Positions 51,825 to 61,120 of a stretch of 64,000 bases of DNA are shown one piece after another (position 1 is the stretch's first letter; every line of letters starts with the position of its first letter). A model generated the notes under the pieces. That model was given only the letters and a program-made list of their open reading frames with translations, did not search any database and had not been told where the DNA came from. The position numbers and the translations under genes were made by a program. This stretch comes from an uncultured Caulobacter sp. GTDB lineage: Bacteria > Pseudomonadota > Alphaproteobacteria > Caulobacterales > Caulobacteraceae. The DNA is taken from contig CAJYMH010000014.1 in assembly GCA_913776195.1 (NCBI GenBank), positions 88,535-152,534 on the forward strand. Direction: 5' to 3'.

Positions 51825-53513
51825 TCACGATTTGCAGGCAGGATCGGAGGCGCCGGGGGCGCGCTCCCATTGGAAGGTGTCGACCAGCTCACCGCGAGGC
51901 TTGTAGCTGATGGGGAAGGTTTTCCCTTCGCGGGTGACGGTCAGATCCAAGGTGCGGCCAAGGTCGCCCTGCACGGCGTCTAGCGCCACCGCATAGGTGA
52001 CCTGATCGCCATTGCGCAGGCCTGCCTTCTCCGCGGCCGAGCCGGCCTTAAGGCCTTTGATGACCTTGGGGTTGGACAGGATCGAGGCGTTGTCGAAGCC
52101 AAGATCGAAGCGCGGCATCTTCTTGACCGTGCGCGTGAAGCACGGCCCGAAATCGCCCGGCTCAGGGAGCATCAGCTTACCGGCCAGCATGGCCTTGTGG
52201 ACGGCGAGGCCGTCGGCTCCGAGCTCCTTTTGCAGCAGCTCCAGCCAGATCGCTTCGGTCAGCGGCAGGCCTTCCCGCTCGCGCTGGACCATTGGTAAGA
52301 TCAGATCATCGATGGACCGCTTGCCGCCGGACGCGCGCACGACCTTGCCGTTGAGAACTGCAAAGTACATCGCACCACGATCATAGGGCAGCACCCGGAT
52401 ACGCGTGTCCTCCCAGAACCGAGGCACGATCTCGAAGTCGGGCGTATGGCGAAGGGCGTTGGAGAAGTAGCGGTAGGCTGTCTCGTTCAGATCCTGGAGG
52501 TACTGCTCGGAGGTGAAGAGACCGGCGCGCCAAGGCAGCAGCGCCTGATAGTAGACGGCGTTGCCCTCGCTGTACCACTTATCCATCCCGCCGGACGTCC
52601 AGGTGTGGGTCATCTCATGGCCGAGGATCGCCTTGATGCTCTCGCCGGTGACACCCTTGCCATAGGTGACCACGAACGAGTTTGTCAGGGCCGCGCCGCC
52701 GCCGGCGTTCATGGGATTGTGGCGCAGGAAGACGCGATAGGGCGGCTCGACCTTGTCGCGAAAGAAGCGGCTCATGTAGCTGTAGAGCTTGCCTGTCCAC
52801 TGCATCGAGGCATGCGGATCGAAGGGCGGCTGGCCTTTGACCCACACCGCCGAAAACGCGCCGTCACCGTTTTCGCGCTCCAAGGGGCCGGCCATATAGA
52901 TCGCCCGGTCCAGCCGCGAGATCGGACCGGCTGGCAAGGTGACATCGCCGTCGCCATAGCTTGAGACCCCTTCGGAGCCGGGAGCCATGGCCGAGGTGTC
53001 CCAGTTGATCGCAAGTCGGTGATCGCCCGTAAGATGGGGGCGCATGATCATTGTGCCGCCAATCCCAGAGACCGCATCGCCGTCGACGCGAAGAGCCGTG
53101 GGCGGTCCGCCGGCGAGGGCTGGGATGTTCTCGGCCAACAGGCGGTATCGTACCGTCGCCGGGCCCTGGATGGCGCGCTTGGGAGCCCATTGCGAGGGGC
53201 CATTTTTTTGCGGCTGCTGGACCATCTCGACCGGGCCGGCGGCGTCGGTGACGACCAAATCCGACAAAACCTGGGCTCGGGCCAGGCCTGGCGTGAAGAG
53301 ACCCATAGAGAGCAGGGGCTGGCCTGCGGCGGCTCCGGCGGCCGGCAGCGTCATCGTCACATCGATCGGCCCGCTTGAGGTGGCGCGGTCAATGCGGTGG
53401 GGTTTGATGAGCACAGTGATCAACGGCGCTTCTTGCGCCGCCGCCGAGCCGCCCCAAGCGACGGCGACCATGCCCATGCTCAAGGCGAGCGCGCTTGCAC
53501 CTGTAGTCTTCAT
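51825..53513 (-). CDS. M61-like metallopeptidase with PDZ domain (copy 2)
   Basis: A 562-residue paralogue of the protein at 48650. Signal peptide ending GSAAAQ; HEMTH at about residues 299-303 and third ligand in WYSEGNAVYYQ (Glu about 316); PDZ-like GLKAGSAAEKAGLRNGDQVT near the C-terminus; both copies end with a D-S/P-A-C-K tail. Most active-site blocks are the same in the two copies while the N-terminal domains differ more, so they may differ in substrate. First gene of a three-gene minus-strand unit; divergent from the S10 gene. Confidence 0.9.
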   Translation of the reverse strand: MKTTGASALALSMGMVAVAWGGSAAAQEAPLITVLIKPHRIDRATSSGPIDVTMTLPAAGAAAGQPLLSMGLFTPGLARAQVLSDLVVTDAAGPVEMVQQPQKNGPSQWAPKRAIQGPATVRYRLLAENIPALAGGPPTALRVDGDAVSGIGGTMIMRPHLTGDHRLAINWDTSAMAPGSEGVSSYGDGDVTLPAGPISRLDRAIYMAGPLERENGDGAFSAVWVKGQPPFDPHASMQWTGKLYSYMSRFFRDKVEPPYRVFLRHNPMNAGGGAALTNSFVVTYGKGVTGESIKAILGHEMTHTWTSGGMDKWYSEGNAVYYQALLPWRAGLFTSEQYLQDLNETAYRYFSNALRHTPDFEIVPRFWEDTRIRVLPYDRGAMYFAVLNGKVVRASGGKRSIDDLILPMVQREREGLPLTEAIWLELLQKELGADGLAVHKAMLAGKLMLPEPGDFGPCFTRTVKKMPRFDLGFDNASILSNPKVIKGLKAGSAAEKAGLRNGDQVTYAVALDAVQGDLGRTLDLTVTREGKTFPISYKPRGELVDTFQWERAPGASDPACKS

Positions 53514-53688
53514 CGAACCCCTCCTAGTCGCCCCAGCGGCGCCAAGCGTCGCCTAACGAGTAATACGTCTCACATCGGCAAATCCCGGCGCCGCCCACGA
53601 CGATCTTCTTCATGGGGATTGCGCGATCTGGTGCGTACTAGCTTTGAGACGGCGGCAGGGTCTGGGGGCGGACTTGAAACCAAGAGCG

Positions 53689-55188
53689 ATGAAGCGGACG
53701 ACCCTGACGTCGGGCCTCGCCGCAGCTTTAATTGCGGCGTCAGCCTGCGGCTCGACGGCTGTGGCCCACGAGCCCGCGCCCGTGATCACCACACACAAGA
53801 TCAAGGTGAGAGGCAGGCCGCTTGCCTATACCGCCGAGGCCGGCAGACAGCCGATCCGCGATGTCGCCACCGGCGAGGCATTGGGCCATCTCTTCTATGT
53901 GGCTTACCGCGCGCCTTCGCGCGATGGAAAGCTGCGTCCCATCACCTTCATCTGGAATGGCGGTCCTGGACGGTCGGCCGCATCCCTCCATTTCGAAGGG
54001 GCTGGACCCAGGCGCATCGAAGGCGCGACCATGGTCGATAACGCCGACACTTGGCTGACCGACAGCGATCTAGTGTTCGTCGATCCCGTTGCGACTGGGT
54101 TCTCACGCGCCGTCAGCCTGGATGCGGAGAAGGCGTTCACCAGCTGGGTCGGCGACGTTGATGCGACGACCGAGTTCGTCCGCGCCTGGGTGCTCACCCA
54201 TGGGGCGGAGGACGCGCCGCTGATCATCGCCGGTCAGAGCTACGGTTCCGGCCGAGCCGGCAGCGTGGCGCACAACCTGATCAAGCGCGGGTTCGATGTG
54301 CGAGGCCTGGCCCTGATCTCCAACACGACCGGCTTCGCGACCTATCCGGATCAACCCCTTATCGCCTTGGCCCTGCATACCGGCGACTATGCCGTGGCGG
54401 CGCTATATTATAAGCGCCTTGCGCCGCAGTTTGGGACAACGCCCGACGAGGCTCGCCTCATCGCTGAGCAATGGGCGCGCGAGGTCTACCTGCCGGCCTT
54501 GCGCAATCTCGACCGCCTCGATGGACCGCAACGCCAGGCTATCGCCTCCGAGCTCGCCAGCCATATCGGCCTTGACCCATCGCAGATCGACGAACAGACG
54601 TTGCGCATCACCCAGAGCCGCTTTCTGGGCGCCATCGGTGGCGGTAAGCGCCTGTATTATTCGGACTATCGGTTCGAAGAGCCCTATACGCACCCGCCGC
54701 TAAAATCCGGCGTGACGTCCATTCGGCACGACCTGGGCTACGCGTCCGACCTACCGTACATCGACATCGAACCCATTGAAGATGGCTTTGCTCCGTTTGG
54801 GGTCGCGCCTGGGCCGGTCAACAGTCGGTGGACCCATTCGACGGTGCACGGGGCCACGCCAGAGCAAATCAAGGGCGCGCAGGCCGAGTTCGCCAAGCTC
54901 GGCGCGATCGGCATGGGCAAGTACGGACCTAACCTTCCCGGCGCAGCTCAAGCCATGGCGCTCAAATCGAACTTAAAGATCCTCGTCGCGCATGGGGCGT
55001 ACGACCCGCTCGGCGGTTGCTCCATGGACGCCGAACTGGGCCGCCAGTTGCCAGAGCCCCAGCGTAGCCAGGTGACCATGCGCTGCTATTTGGCTGGACA
55101 CGCTATCTATCGCGACGCCCCGGCGCGCGCTCAATTCGCCAATGACATGCGCGCGCTGGCGCGATCAGCTTCCGGAGACCCCCGATGA
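53689..55188 (+). CDS. S10 serine carboxypeptidase-like protein
   Basis: A 499-residue exported S10 peptidase. ATG 53689 (AAGAG upstream) gives a signal sequence ending near AVAHE; the frame is open back to 53644. Motifs: FIWNGGPGRSAASL (oxyanion-hole segment WNGGPG), FVDPVATGFS, nucleophile Ser about 184 in IAGQSYGSGRA, Asp in HGAYDPLGG and His in LAGHAIYRD. In place of the common GPGCSS cysteine it has Arg. It should remove C-terminal residues from peptides in the periplasm. Its stop overlaps the M19 dipeptidase start. Confidence 0.92.
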   Translation: MKRTTLTSGLAAALIAASACGSTAVAHEPAPVITTHKIKVRGRPLAYTAEAGRQPIRDVATGEALGHLFYVAYRAPSRDGKLRPITFIWNGGPGRSAASLHFEGAGPRRIEGATMVDNADTWLTDSDLVFVDPVATGFSRAVSLDAEKAFTSWVGDVDATTEFVRAWVLTHGAEDAPLIIAGQSYGSGRAGSVAHNLIKRGFDVRGLALISNTTGFATYPDQPLIALALHTGDYAVAALYYKRLAPQFGTTPDEARLIAEQWAREVYLPALRNLDRLDGPQRQAIASELASHIGLDPSQIDEQTLRITQSRFLGAIGGGKRLYYSDYRFEEPYTHPPLKSGVTSIRHDLGYASDLPYIDIEPIEDGFAPFGVAPGPVNSRWTHSTVHGATPEQIKGAQAEFAKLGAIGMGKYGPNLPGAAQAMALKSNLKILVAHGAYDPLGGCSMDAELGRQLPEPQRSQVTMRCYLAGHAIYRDAPARAQFANDMRALARSASGDPR

Positions 55189-56294
55189 ACCTAAACCGCC
55201 GTAATTTGCTCGGCGCCGGCGCCGCGTTTTGCGCCAGCCCAACCTTGGCGCGATCGGCTGATCCTTTGGCGGGCCTGACGGTCATCAACGCTCTTGGGGG
55301 TCTTGCAGACCCAAACTTTCCCAACGCACCAGAAGCGACTCTCACCGCGCGGATCCTCGCCGACGCCAAGGCCTCGGGACTGACCGCGGTGAATTGCACG
55401 CTGGGATATGTGGCCGGGCCCGGTGATCCCTTCGAACGCTCCATGGCTGACATCGCGCTCTATGATGCGATGCTCGCTAAGCACCCCAATGACCTCATCA
55501 AAGTGTTCACGGCCGCCGACTTCGCCCGGGCCAAGGCCGAAAAGAAGATTGGCGTCATCTACGGCTTTCAAAACGCCGCCCAGATGGGTGACGACGCTTC
55601 GCGGGCGGATCGTTTCGCCAAGGCGGGCGTACGGATCGTCCAACTCACCTACAATCTACGAAACCAGCTTGGCGACGGATCGATCGCGCCAGAGGGCAGG
55701 GGTCTGACGCCGTTCGGTCGCGAGGTGGTCGAACGCCTGAACGCCAACAATGTCATGGTCGATCTTAGTCACTCGGGTCGCCAGATCTGCCTGGACGCGA
55801 TCGCGGCGTCGAAGCAGCCGATCTCCATCAATCATACCGGGTGTCGGGCCCTCACCGACCTGCCGCGAAACAAGACGGATGAGGAGTTGCGCCTCGTCGC
55901 CGAAAAGGGCGGGTTCGTCGGCATCTACTTCATGCCCTTCCTAAACCTGTCGGGACATGCCCGGGCTGTCGACGTGGTCGCTCACATCGAGCATGCGATC
56001 AATGTCTGCGGAGAAGACCATGTCGGCATCGGTACTGACGGCACCACCACACCTATCGATGACCTCGAGGCCTATAAGTCGGTGCTCCTAGCCGAGCACC
56101 TGGATCGCAAAGCCAAGGGAGTAGCTGCGCCAGGCGAGCGTGCGGACACCCATCCGTTTGTGGACGATCTGCGCGGCGTGGAGCAGTTTCGAAAACTCTA
56201 CCGCTTGCTAGAGGCCCGGGGGCACAAGACCCTTCGAATCGAGAAGGTTCTAGGAACCAACTTCGTCGATTTCTCCCAGCGTATCTGGGGTTAG
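55185..56294 (+). CDS. M19 membrane dipeptidase family protein with Tat signal, unusual metal site
   Basis: A 369-residue protein with twin-arginine signal LNRRNLLGAGAAFC. M19 features: DLSHSG (His about 196), SINHTGCRALTDLPRN (His about 217) and GIGTDGTTT (Asp about 285). The N-terminal H-x-D pair usual in renal-dipeptidase relatives is not seen: the aligned segment reads VINALGGLAD; and the bridging-Glu segment (usually IEGG) reads GFQNAAQ. The site may thus hold one metal or be altered in reactivity. ATG overlaps the S10 stop, so a carboxypeptidase and a dipeptidase-like enzyme are made together. Confidence 0.86.
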   Translation: MNLNRRNLLGAGAAFCASPTLARSADPLAGLTVINALGGLADPNFPNAPEATLTARILADAKASGLTAVNCTLGYVAGPGDPFERSMADIALYDAMLAKHPNDLIKVFTAADFARAKAEKKIGVIYGFQNAAQMGDDASRADRFAKAGVRIVQLTYNLRNQLGDGSIAPEGRGLTPFGREVVERLNANNVMVDLSHSGRQICLDAIAASKQPISINHTGCRALTDLPRNKTDEELRLVAEKGGFVGIYFMPFLNLSGHARAVDVVAHIEHAINVCGEDHVGIGTDGTTTPIDDLEAYKSVLLAEHLDRKAKGVAAPGERADTHPFVDDLRGVEQFRKLYRLLEARGHKTLRIEKVLGTNFVDFSQRIWG

Positions 56295-56382
56295 GCTCGG
56301 CATAAGGCCGACGCGGCTGCATGAAGCGACGCGCGATCGGCCGTGCGGACAAGCCGCGGCCGATTGCGACCTCTTCACAAAA

Positions 56383-57387
56383 CTAAGCGCCAAGCAGTCG
56401 GGCCGCCATGGGCGCGAAATAGGTGATCGTCCCTGCGCACCCTGCGCGCTTGAAAGCGCCCAGACTCTCCATCATGGCCCGCTCCTCGTCGATCCAGCCG
56501 TTGGCGGCGGCGGCCTTGATCTGCGCGTACTCGCCGCTCACCTGGAACGCGAAGGTCGGCATCGCGAAGGTCTCGACGAGGCGGCGGGCGATGTCGAGAT
56601 ACGGCAGGCCCGGCTTGACCATGATCATGTCGGCGCCCTCGGCGATATCGAGCGCCACTTCGCGGATCGCTTCTTCGGTGTTGGCCGGATCCATCTGATA
56701 GGTCTTCTTGTCGCCCTGGCCGGCCGACAGCTTGGCCGAGCCGATGGCGTCGCGGTAAGGGCCGTAGAAGGCCGAGGCGTATTTCGCCGCATAAGACATG
56801 ATCATAACATCTTGATGCGAATGGCTTTCCAGCGCCGCGCGAAGCGCGCCGACACGGCCGTCCATCATGTCCGAGGGCGCCAGGATGTCGGCGCCGGCCG
56901 CGGCTTGCATCAGGCCCTGCTCGACGAGGCGCTCGATGGTCGGATCGTTGAGAATTCTGCCGCCCTCGACCACGCCGTCATGGCCGTGGTTGGTGAAGGG
57001 GTCCAAGGCCACGTCGCACATGATGCCGACTTCCGGCGCAGCGTCCTTCATGGCCTTGACCGCGCGCGGGATGACGCCGTCCGGATCGGCGGCGATCGAG
57101 CCGCTGGCGTCTTTGCGAGCGCCGTCGATGTGCGGGAAAATGGCGATGGCCGGGATGCCCAGCTCACGCGCCTCGACCGCCGCCTTGGCCGCTTCGGCTA
57201 CCGACAGACGCTCCACGCCTGGCATCGAGGCCACCGGGATGCGGCCTTCGCCTTCGTGCACGACCATCGACCAGATCAGGTCGGAGGGGGTCAGCACGGT
57301 CTCACGCACAAGGCGTCGGACCCAGTCGGCTTGGCGCAGGCGGCGAAGACGAAGGGCGGGGTAGGCGGCGAGAGGGGGGAGGCTCAT
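56383..57387 (-). CDS. hemB: Porphobilinogen synthase (delta-aminolevulinic acid dehydratase)
   Basis: A 334-residue enzyme that condenses two 5-aminolevulinate molecules to porphobilinogen in tetrapyrrole synthesis. Schiff-base lysines are seen in SYAAKYASAFYGPYRDA and MVKPGLPYLD. The metal site reads CDVALDPFTNHGHDG, the aspartate-rich form that uses magnesium/potassium rather than the zinc-binding cysteine triplet. ATG 57387 is preferred; upstream in-frame start at 57423 would add 12 residues. hemA, which supplies its substrate, starts at 62932 on the opposite strand. Confidence 0.96.
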   Translation of the reverse strand: MSLPPLAAYPALRLRRLRQADWVRRLVRETVLTPSDLIWSMVVHEGEGRIPVASMPGVERLSVAEAAKAAVEARELGIPAIAIFPHIDGARKDASGSIAADPDGVIPRAVKAMKDAAPEVGIMCDVALDPFTNHGHDGVVEGGRILNDPTIERLVEQGLMQAAAGADILAPSDMMDGRVGALRAALESHSHQDVMIMSYAAKYASAFYGPYRDAIGSAKLSAGQGDKKTYQMDPANTEEAIREVALDIAEGADMIMVKPGLPYLDIARRLVETFAMPTFAFQVSGEYAQIKAAAANGWIDEERAMMESLGAFKRAGCAGTITYFAPMAARLLGA

Positions 57388-57441
57388 GGCCGCCTTAGTC
57401 GCCGACGTGCGCCATGCTTGCAAGTTACGTTTGCGGACAGA

Positions 57442-57939
57442 TCAGACCGTCGCGCCGCCGATCGCGCGCTGGCCCAGCAGGCGAATGAAGCCGAAGGCCG
57501 GGGCGCACAGCAGCCAGATTGTGGCGATCACCGTGAAAGCCACGGCCGCGATCATCAGGCCGATCATCGCCGGCTCGAACCGGATCTCGTCGAACTGCAG
57601 CTCCACCACATCCCACGCGCTCCAGTCGCCGCGCACGGCGTATTCGAAGATATCGCCGATGGCCGCGATCAGGCCGAACGTGCCGCAGACGGCGGCGATC
57701 ACCGACAAGATCAGGGCGACCCAGAAGATGCGGATCTGGAAGTTGTAGTGGCTGGCGATCCGTGGGGTGGCTTGGTCGCGCTGGGCGTAAGCGATCACCA
57801 CCGCGATCAGGGCCGGGATGCCGGCGAAGAAGATCGAGGAGAAGAGCAGAGCGTAGACCACCAGCGCCAGATTGCGGTCGATGTCGGACTCAGGTGTGGC
57901 TACGACGGGTTCGGGCGTGGCGGCGACAGGGTCGGTCAT
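57442..57939 (-). CDS. DUF4870-like membrane protein
   Basis: A 165-residue inner-membrane protein with a Pro/Ala-rich N-terminus and three to four hydrophobic segments (LALVVYALLFSSIFFAGIPA, IFWVALILSVIAAVCGTFGL, MIGLMIAAVAFTVIATIWLL). The layout, including YAQRDQATPRIASHYNFQIR between segments 1 and 2, matches DUF4870 proteins. ATG 57939 is chosen, though the frame is open to 58002. It precedes hemB on the same strand by 54 bases. Function unknown. Confidence 0.8.
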   Translation of the reverse strand: MTDPVAATPEPVVATPESDIDRNLALVVYALLFSSIFFAGIPALIAVVIAYAQRDQATPRIASHYNFQIRIFWVALILSVIAAVCGTFGLIAAIGDIFEYAVRGDWSAWDVVELQFDEIRFEPAMIGLMIAAVAFTVIATIWLLCAPAFGFIRLLGQRAIGGATV

Positions 57940-58057
57940 CGGTTGGTCGATTCCGGTTTGCTCAATCGGCGCGAGATTGACAGGCGCGGCGCGCCGCGTC
58001 ACCCCTCAGCCCAATAAAACGGAGGCGCGTTCATGCCTCCGACCAGAGGAATCGCGC

Positions 58058-59197
58058 ATGGACTTCACCCTGAATGACGATCAACGGGCCATCTGGGACG
58101 CCGCCAGCGCCTTTGCGCGCGAAGAGCTTGCCCCGCATTCGGCGCGTTGGGACGAGGACAAGCACTTCCCCGTCGATGTGATCCGACAGGCGGCGGCCCT
58201 GGGCTTCGCCGGCATCTATGTTCGCGAGGACGTAGGCGGCTCGGCCCTGGGTCGCCTGGACGCCTCCTTGATCTTCGAAGCGCTCTCCTATGGCGATGTT
58301 CCGACGGCGGCCTTCATCTCCATCCACAACATGGCGTCGTGGATGATCGACCAGTTCGGGTCGGAGGACTTGCGCCAAAGTTATCTGCCGCGCCTCACCA
58401 GCATGGAGCTGATCGCCAGCTATTGCCTGACCGAGCCGGGCAGCGGCTCGGACGCGGCCTCCATGCGCACCTCGGCCAAGCTGGAAGGCGATCATTATGT
58501 GTTGAACGGCTCCAAGGCCTTCATCAGCGGCGCGGGCGTCTCGGACGTCTACGTGGTCATGGCCCGCACCGGCGGCGACGGGCCCAAGGGCGTTTCGGCC
58601 TTTGTGGTGGAGAAAGGCTGGGAGGGGCTCACCTTCGGGGCCAACGAAAAGAAGATGGGCTGGAACGCCCAACCCACCGCCCAAGTGAACTTCGACAATG
58701 TGCGGGTGCCGACGCAAAACCGTATCGGCGCCGAGGGCGACGGCTTTCGGTTCGCCATGATGGGCCTGGACGGCGGGCGGCTGAACATCGCCTCGTGCTC
58801 GCTGGGCGGGGCGGGTTTCGCCCTCGACACCGCCAAGGCCTATATGGAGACCCGCAATCAGTTCGGTCGGCCGCTGAAGGAGTTTCAGGCTCTGCAGTTC
58901 AAGATCGCCGATATGGCCACCGAGCTAGAGGCCGCACGGCTGATGGTGCGCAGGGGCGCCGACGCCCTGGATAAGAAGGACCCCCAGGCCACCAAGCTGT
59001 GCGCCATGGCCAAGCGCTTCGCCACCGACGCCGGGTTCTCAGTCGCCAATGACGCTCTGCAACTGCACGGCGGCTATGGCTATCTGCAGGACTATCCGCT
59101 GGAGCGGATCGTACGCGACCTGCGGGTCCACCAGATCCTGGAAGGCACCAACGAGATCATGCGCGTGATCGTCAGCCGCGAGATGTTCCGCCAATGA
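58058..59197 (+). CDS. Acyl-CoA dehydrogenase, probable isobutyryl-CoA dehydrogenase
   Basis: A 379-residue flavoprotein. Family signatures: YCLTEPGSGSDAASMRTSAK, LNGSKAFISGAGVSDVYVVM, RNQFGRPLKEFQALQFKIAD and the C-terminal QLHGGYGYLQDYPLERIVRD then RVHQILEGTNEIMRVIV. The catalytic base Glu is in ILEGTNEIM-type context. By its gene neighbours (3-hydroxyisobutyryl-CoA hydrolase overlapping by four bases and mmsB downstream) it most likely oxidises isobutyryl-CoA to methacrylyl-CoA in valine degradation; a short/branched-chain role cannot be excluded. AGAGGA precedes the ATG. Confidence 0.93.
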   Translation: MDFTLNDDQRAIWDAASAFAREELAPHSARWDEDKHFPVDVIRQAAALGFAGIYVREDVGGSALGRLDASLIFEALSYGDVPTAAFISIHNMASWMIDQFGSEDLRQSYLPRLTSMELIASYCLTEPGSGSDAASMRTSAKLEGDHYVLNGSKAFISGAGVSDVYVVMARTGGDGPKGVSAFVVEKGWEGLTFGANEKKMGWNAQPTAQVNFDNVRVPTQNRIGAEGDGFRFAMMGLDGGRLNIASCSLGGAGFALDTAKAYMETRNQFGRPLKEFQALQFKIADMATELEAARLMVRRGADALDKKDPQATKLCAMAKRFATDAGFSVANDALQLHGGYGYLQDYPLERIVRDLRVHQILEGTNEIMRVIVSREMFRQ

Positions 59198-60246
59198 CCG
59201 CCGAACCCGAAGTCATCATCCGCGTCGAGGGCCAGGTGGGGCGCATCACCCTCAATCGGCCCAAAGCGCTGCACGCACTGAACCTGGCTATGTGCGAGGC
59301 GATGATCGCCGCGTTGCAGGCTTGGCGGCACGACCCGGCGGTGGCGTTAGTGATGATCGACCATGCCGGCGAGCGCGGCTTTTGCGCCGGGGGCGACATC
59401 CGCATGCTGGCGCAAAGCGGAGCCAAGGACGGCAAGGAGGCCATGGCCTTCTTCCACACCGAGTACCGACTCAACCACCTGCTGTTCGTCTATGAGAAGC
59501 CGGTCGTGGCGATGATGGATGGCGTCGTGATGGGCGGGGGCGTCGGCCTGGCCATGCCTTGCGCCTATCGCATCGCCACCGAGCGGACGACCTTCGCCAT
59601 GCCCGAGACCGGCATCGGTCTCTTCCCGGACGTGGGCGGCGGCTGGTTCCTGCCGCGTTTGCCCGGCAAGACAGGGCTTTGGCTGGCGCTCACGGGCGCG
59701 CGCATCAAGGCGGCCGACTGCCTGATCCTAGGCATCGCCACCGACTATGTGCAAAGCAGCGACATCGATGCGCTAAAGGCCGCGATCATCGCCGATCCTG
59801 CGGGCATCGAAAGCCTGCTGGCTCAGATCGACGCCGATCCTGGGCATGCGCCGCTGGCCGACAATCTGGCGGTTCTTTCGGACACCTTCTCCATGACCTC
59901 GGTGGAGGGGATCGTCGCGGCGCTGGAGGCGCAGGGCGGAGACTGGGCCAAGGCGCAGTTGGAGACCCTGCGGACCAAGTCGCCCCAGACAATGAAAGTC
60001 GCGTTTCGGCAGCTGAAGCTGGGCGCCAAGATGGACGACTTTGCTGACCACATGGCCCTGGAGTACGCCATCGGCGCCCGGGTGGTGCGCCGTCACGACT
60101 TCCTAGAAGGGGTGCGGGCGGTGATCGTCGACAAGGACGGATCCCCCAAATGGAATCCTGATCGCCTTGATGCGGTCACAGAGTCGATGCTCGACGAAAT
60201 CTTCGCGCCGTTGCCGCCCGACGAGGCGTGGACGCCGCTGACGTAG
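59194..60246 (+). CDS. 3-Hydroxyisobutyryl-CoA hydrolase (enoyl-CoA hydratase/isomerase superfamily)
   Basis: A 350-residue crotonase-fold protein, longer than enoyl-CoA hydratases and with the HIBCH-type features: ITLNRPKALHALNLAMCEAM, oxyanion-hole segment FCAGGDIRMLA, VVMGGGVGLAMPCAYRIATE, TFAMPETGIGLFPDVGGGWF and a C-terminal EYAIGARVVRRHDFLEGVRA then DKDGSPKWNP. It hydrolyses 3-hydroxyisobutyryl-CoA to free 3-hydroxyisobutyrate, the substrate of MmsB. Its ATG overlaps the acyl-CoA dehydrogenase stop. Confidence 0.94.
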   Translation: MTAEPEVIIRVEGQVGRITLNRPKALHALNLAMCEAMIAALQAWRHDPAVALVMIDHAGERGFCAGGDIRMLAQSGAKDGKEAMAFFHTEYRLNHLLFVYEKPVVAMMDGVVMGGGVGLAMPCAYRIATERTTFAMPETGIGLFPDVGGGWFLPRLPGKTGLWLALTGARIKAADCLILGIATDYVQSSDIDALKAAIIADPAGIESLLAQIDADPGHAPLADNLAVLSDTFSMTSVEGIVAALEAQGGDWAKAQLETLRTKSPQTMKVAFRQLKLGAKMDDFADHMALEYAIGARVVRRHDFLEGVRAVIVDKDGSPKWNPDRLDAVTESMLDEIFAPLPPDEAWTPLT

Positions 60247-60310
60247 CGGTCCGCCTGGTCTAGTCTGGCGGCAAATACCAAGAAACGTCCGGTCCGAAGG
60301 GAATTTGCTC

Positions 60311-61102
60311 ATGCGTAAACCGCTGCTCAGCCTAGCCGCCGTCTTGCTGGTGACGGCCTGCGCCACCGCTCCGTCGGCTCCGCCGCCCGGCGCCGGCCGG
60401 CCGATGGGCGGCGGCGACCCTCTGGTTCGCGCCCTGGACGATCCCAAGCGTCCCGAAGTCGATGTGCGCCGCGACGACGCGCGCCGTCCGGCGGAGGTCT
60501 TGGCCTTCGCCGGCGTGCGCAGCGGCGCCAAGGTGGCCGACCTGATCCCGGGCGACGGCTACTACACTCGGATCCTGTCGCGGGCCGTGGGGCCGACGGG
60601 CAAGGTCTACACCTATGTGCCCGATGAGCTGACCAAGCTCGCCAACCGCAAGCCGGCGGTGGCCGGGATCGCCGACGATCCGGCCTACGGCAATGTGGAG
60701 ATGGTGCTGAACACCCTGCCCAACTTCGGCGCGCCGGAGAAGCTGGACGCGGTGCTGTCGGTGGGGACCTATCACTACCACTACACCCGCCTGCTGGGCT
60801 CGCCGAACGTCGTGGCGATCAACCGCAAGGTCTTCGACTCGCTAAAGCCGGGCGGCGTGTTCTTGGTGGTCGACGCCATGGCTCCCGCCGGGACCGCGGC
60901 GCAGGGCGCCGAGAACCTCAACCGCATCGATCCGGCAACGGTCCGCAGCGACGTGACCAAGGCCGGCTTTGTGTTCGAGGGGGAGAGCCCGATCCTGCGC
61001 ACGACATCGGACACCTATCGCACCAACGCTCTGGCGCCCGACGCCGGGCGGGTCGACCAGTTCGTCTACAAGTTCCGCAAGCCGCGCGCCGCGGTGCGGT
61101 AA
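60311..61102 (+). CDS. Exported methyltransferase-like lipoprotein
   Basis: A 263-residue protein with a lipoprotein signal: MRKPLLSLAAVLLVTACATA, cleavage before Cys about 18, AAGGGA upstream of ATG 60311. The mature part has a class I methyltransferase-like Rossmann core: VADLIPGDGYYTRILSRAVG (motif I-like) and LKPGGVFLVVDAMAP. The glycine-rich loop DLIPGDGYY departs from DxGxGxG. Because S-adenosylmethionine is not known to occur in the periplasm, the protein may bind another ligand. It is a paralogue of the next gene, 18 bases away. Confidence 0.82.
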   Translation: MRKPLLSLAAVLLVTACATAPSAPPPGAGRPMGGGDPLVRALDDPKRPEVDVRRDDARRPAEVLAFAGVRSGAKVADLIPGDGYYTRILSRAVGPTGKVYTYVPDELTKLANRKPAVAGIADDPAYGNVEMVLNTLPNFGAPEKLDAVLSVGTYHYHYTRLLGSPNVVAINRKVFDSLKPGGVFLVVDAMAPAGTAAQGAENLNRIDPATVRSDVTKAGFVFEGESPILRTTSDTYRTNALAPDAGRVDQFVYKFRKPRAAVR

Positions 61103-61120
61103 AACCTTAAGGGGACCACG

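Noticed and set aside
56812..58017. 401-codon plus-strand open frame opposite hemB and the DUF4870 gene
   Set aside because: Antisense shadow rich in Asp/Arg/His/Gly; hemB and the membrane protein are clear on the other strand.
58021..58040. GGAGGC / GCCTCC stem before the acyl-CoA dehydrogenase
   Set aside because: Only six base pairs with an eight-base loop and no T-run; not enough for a terminator or riboswitch call.
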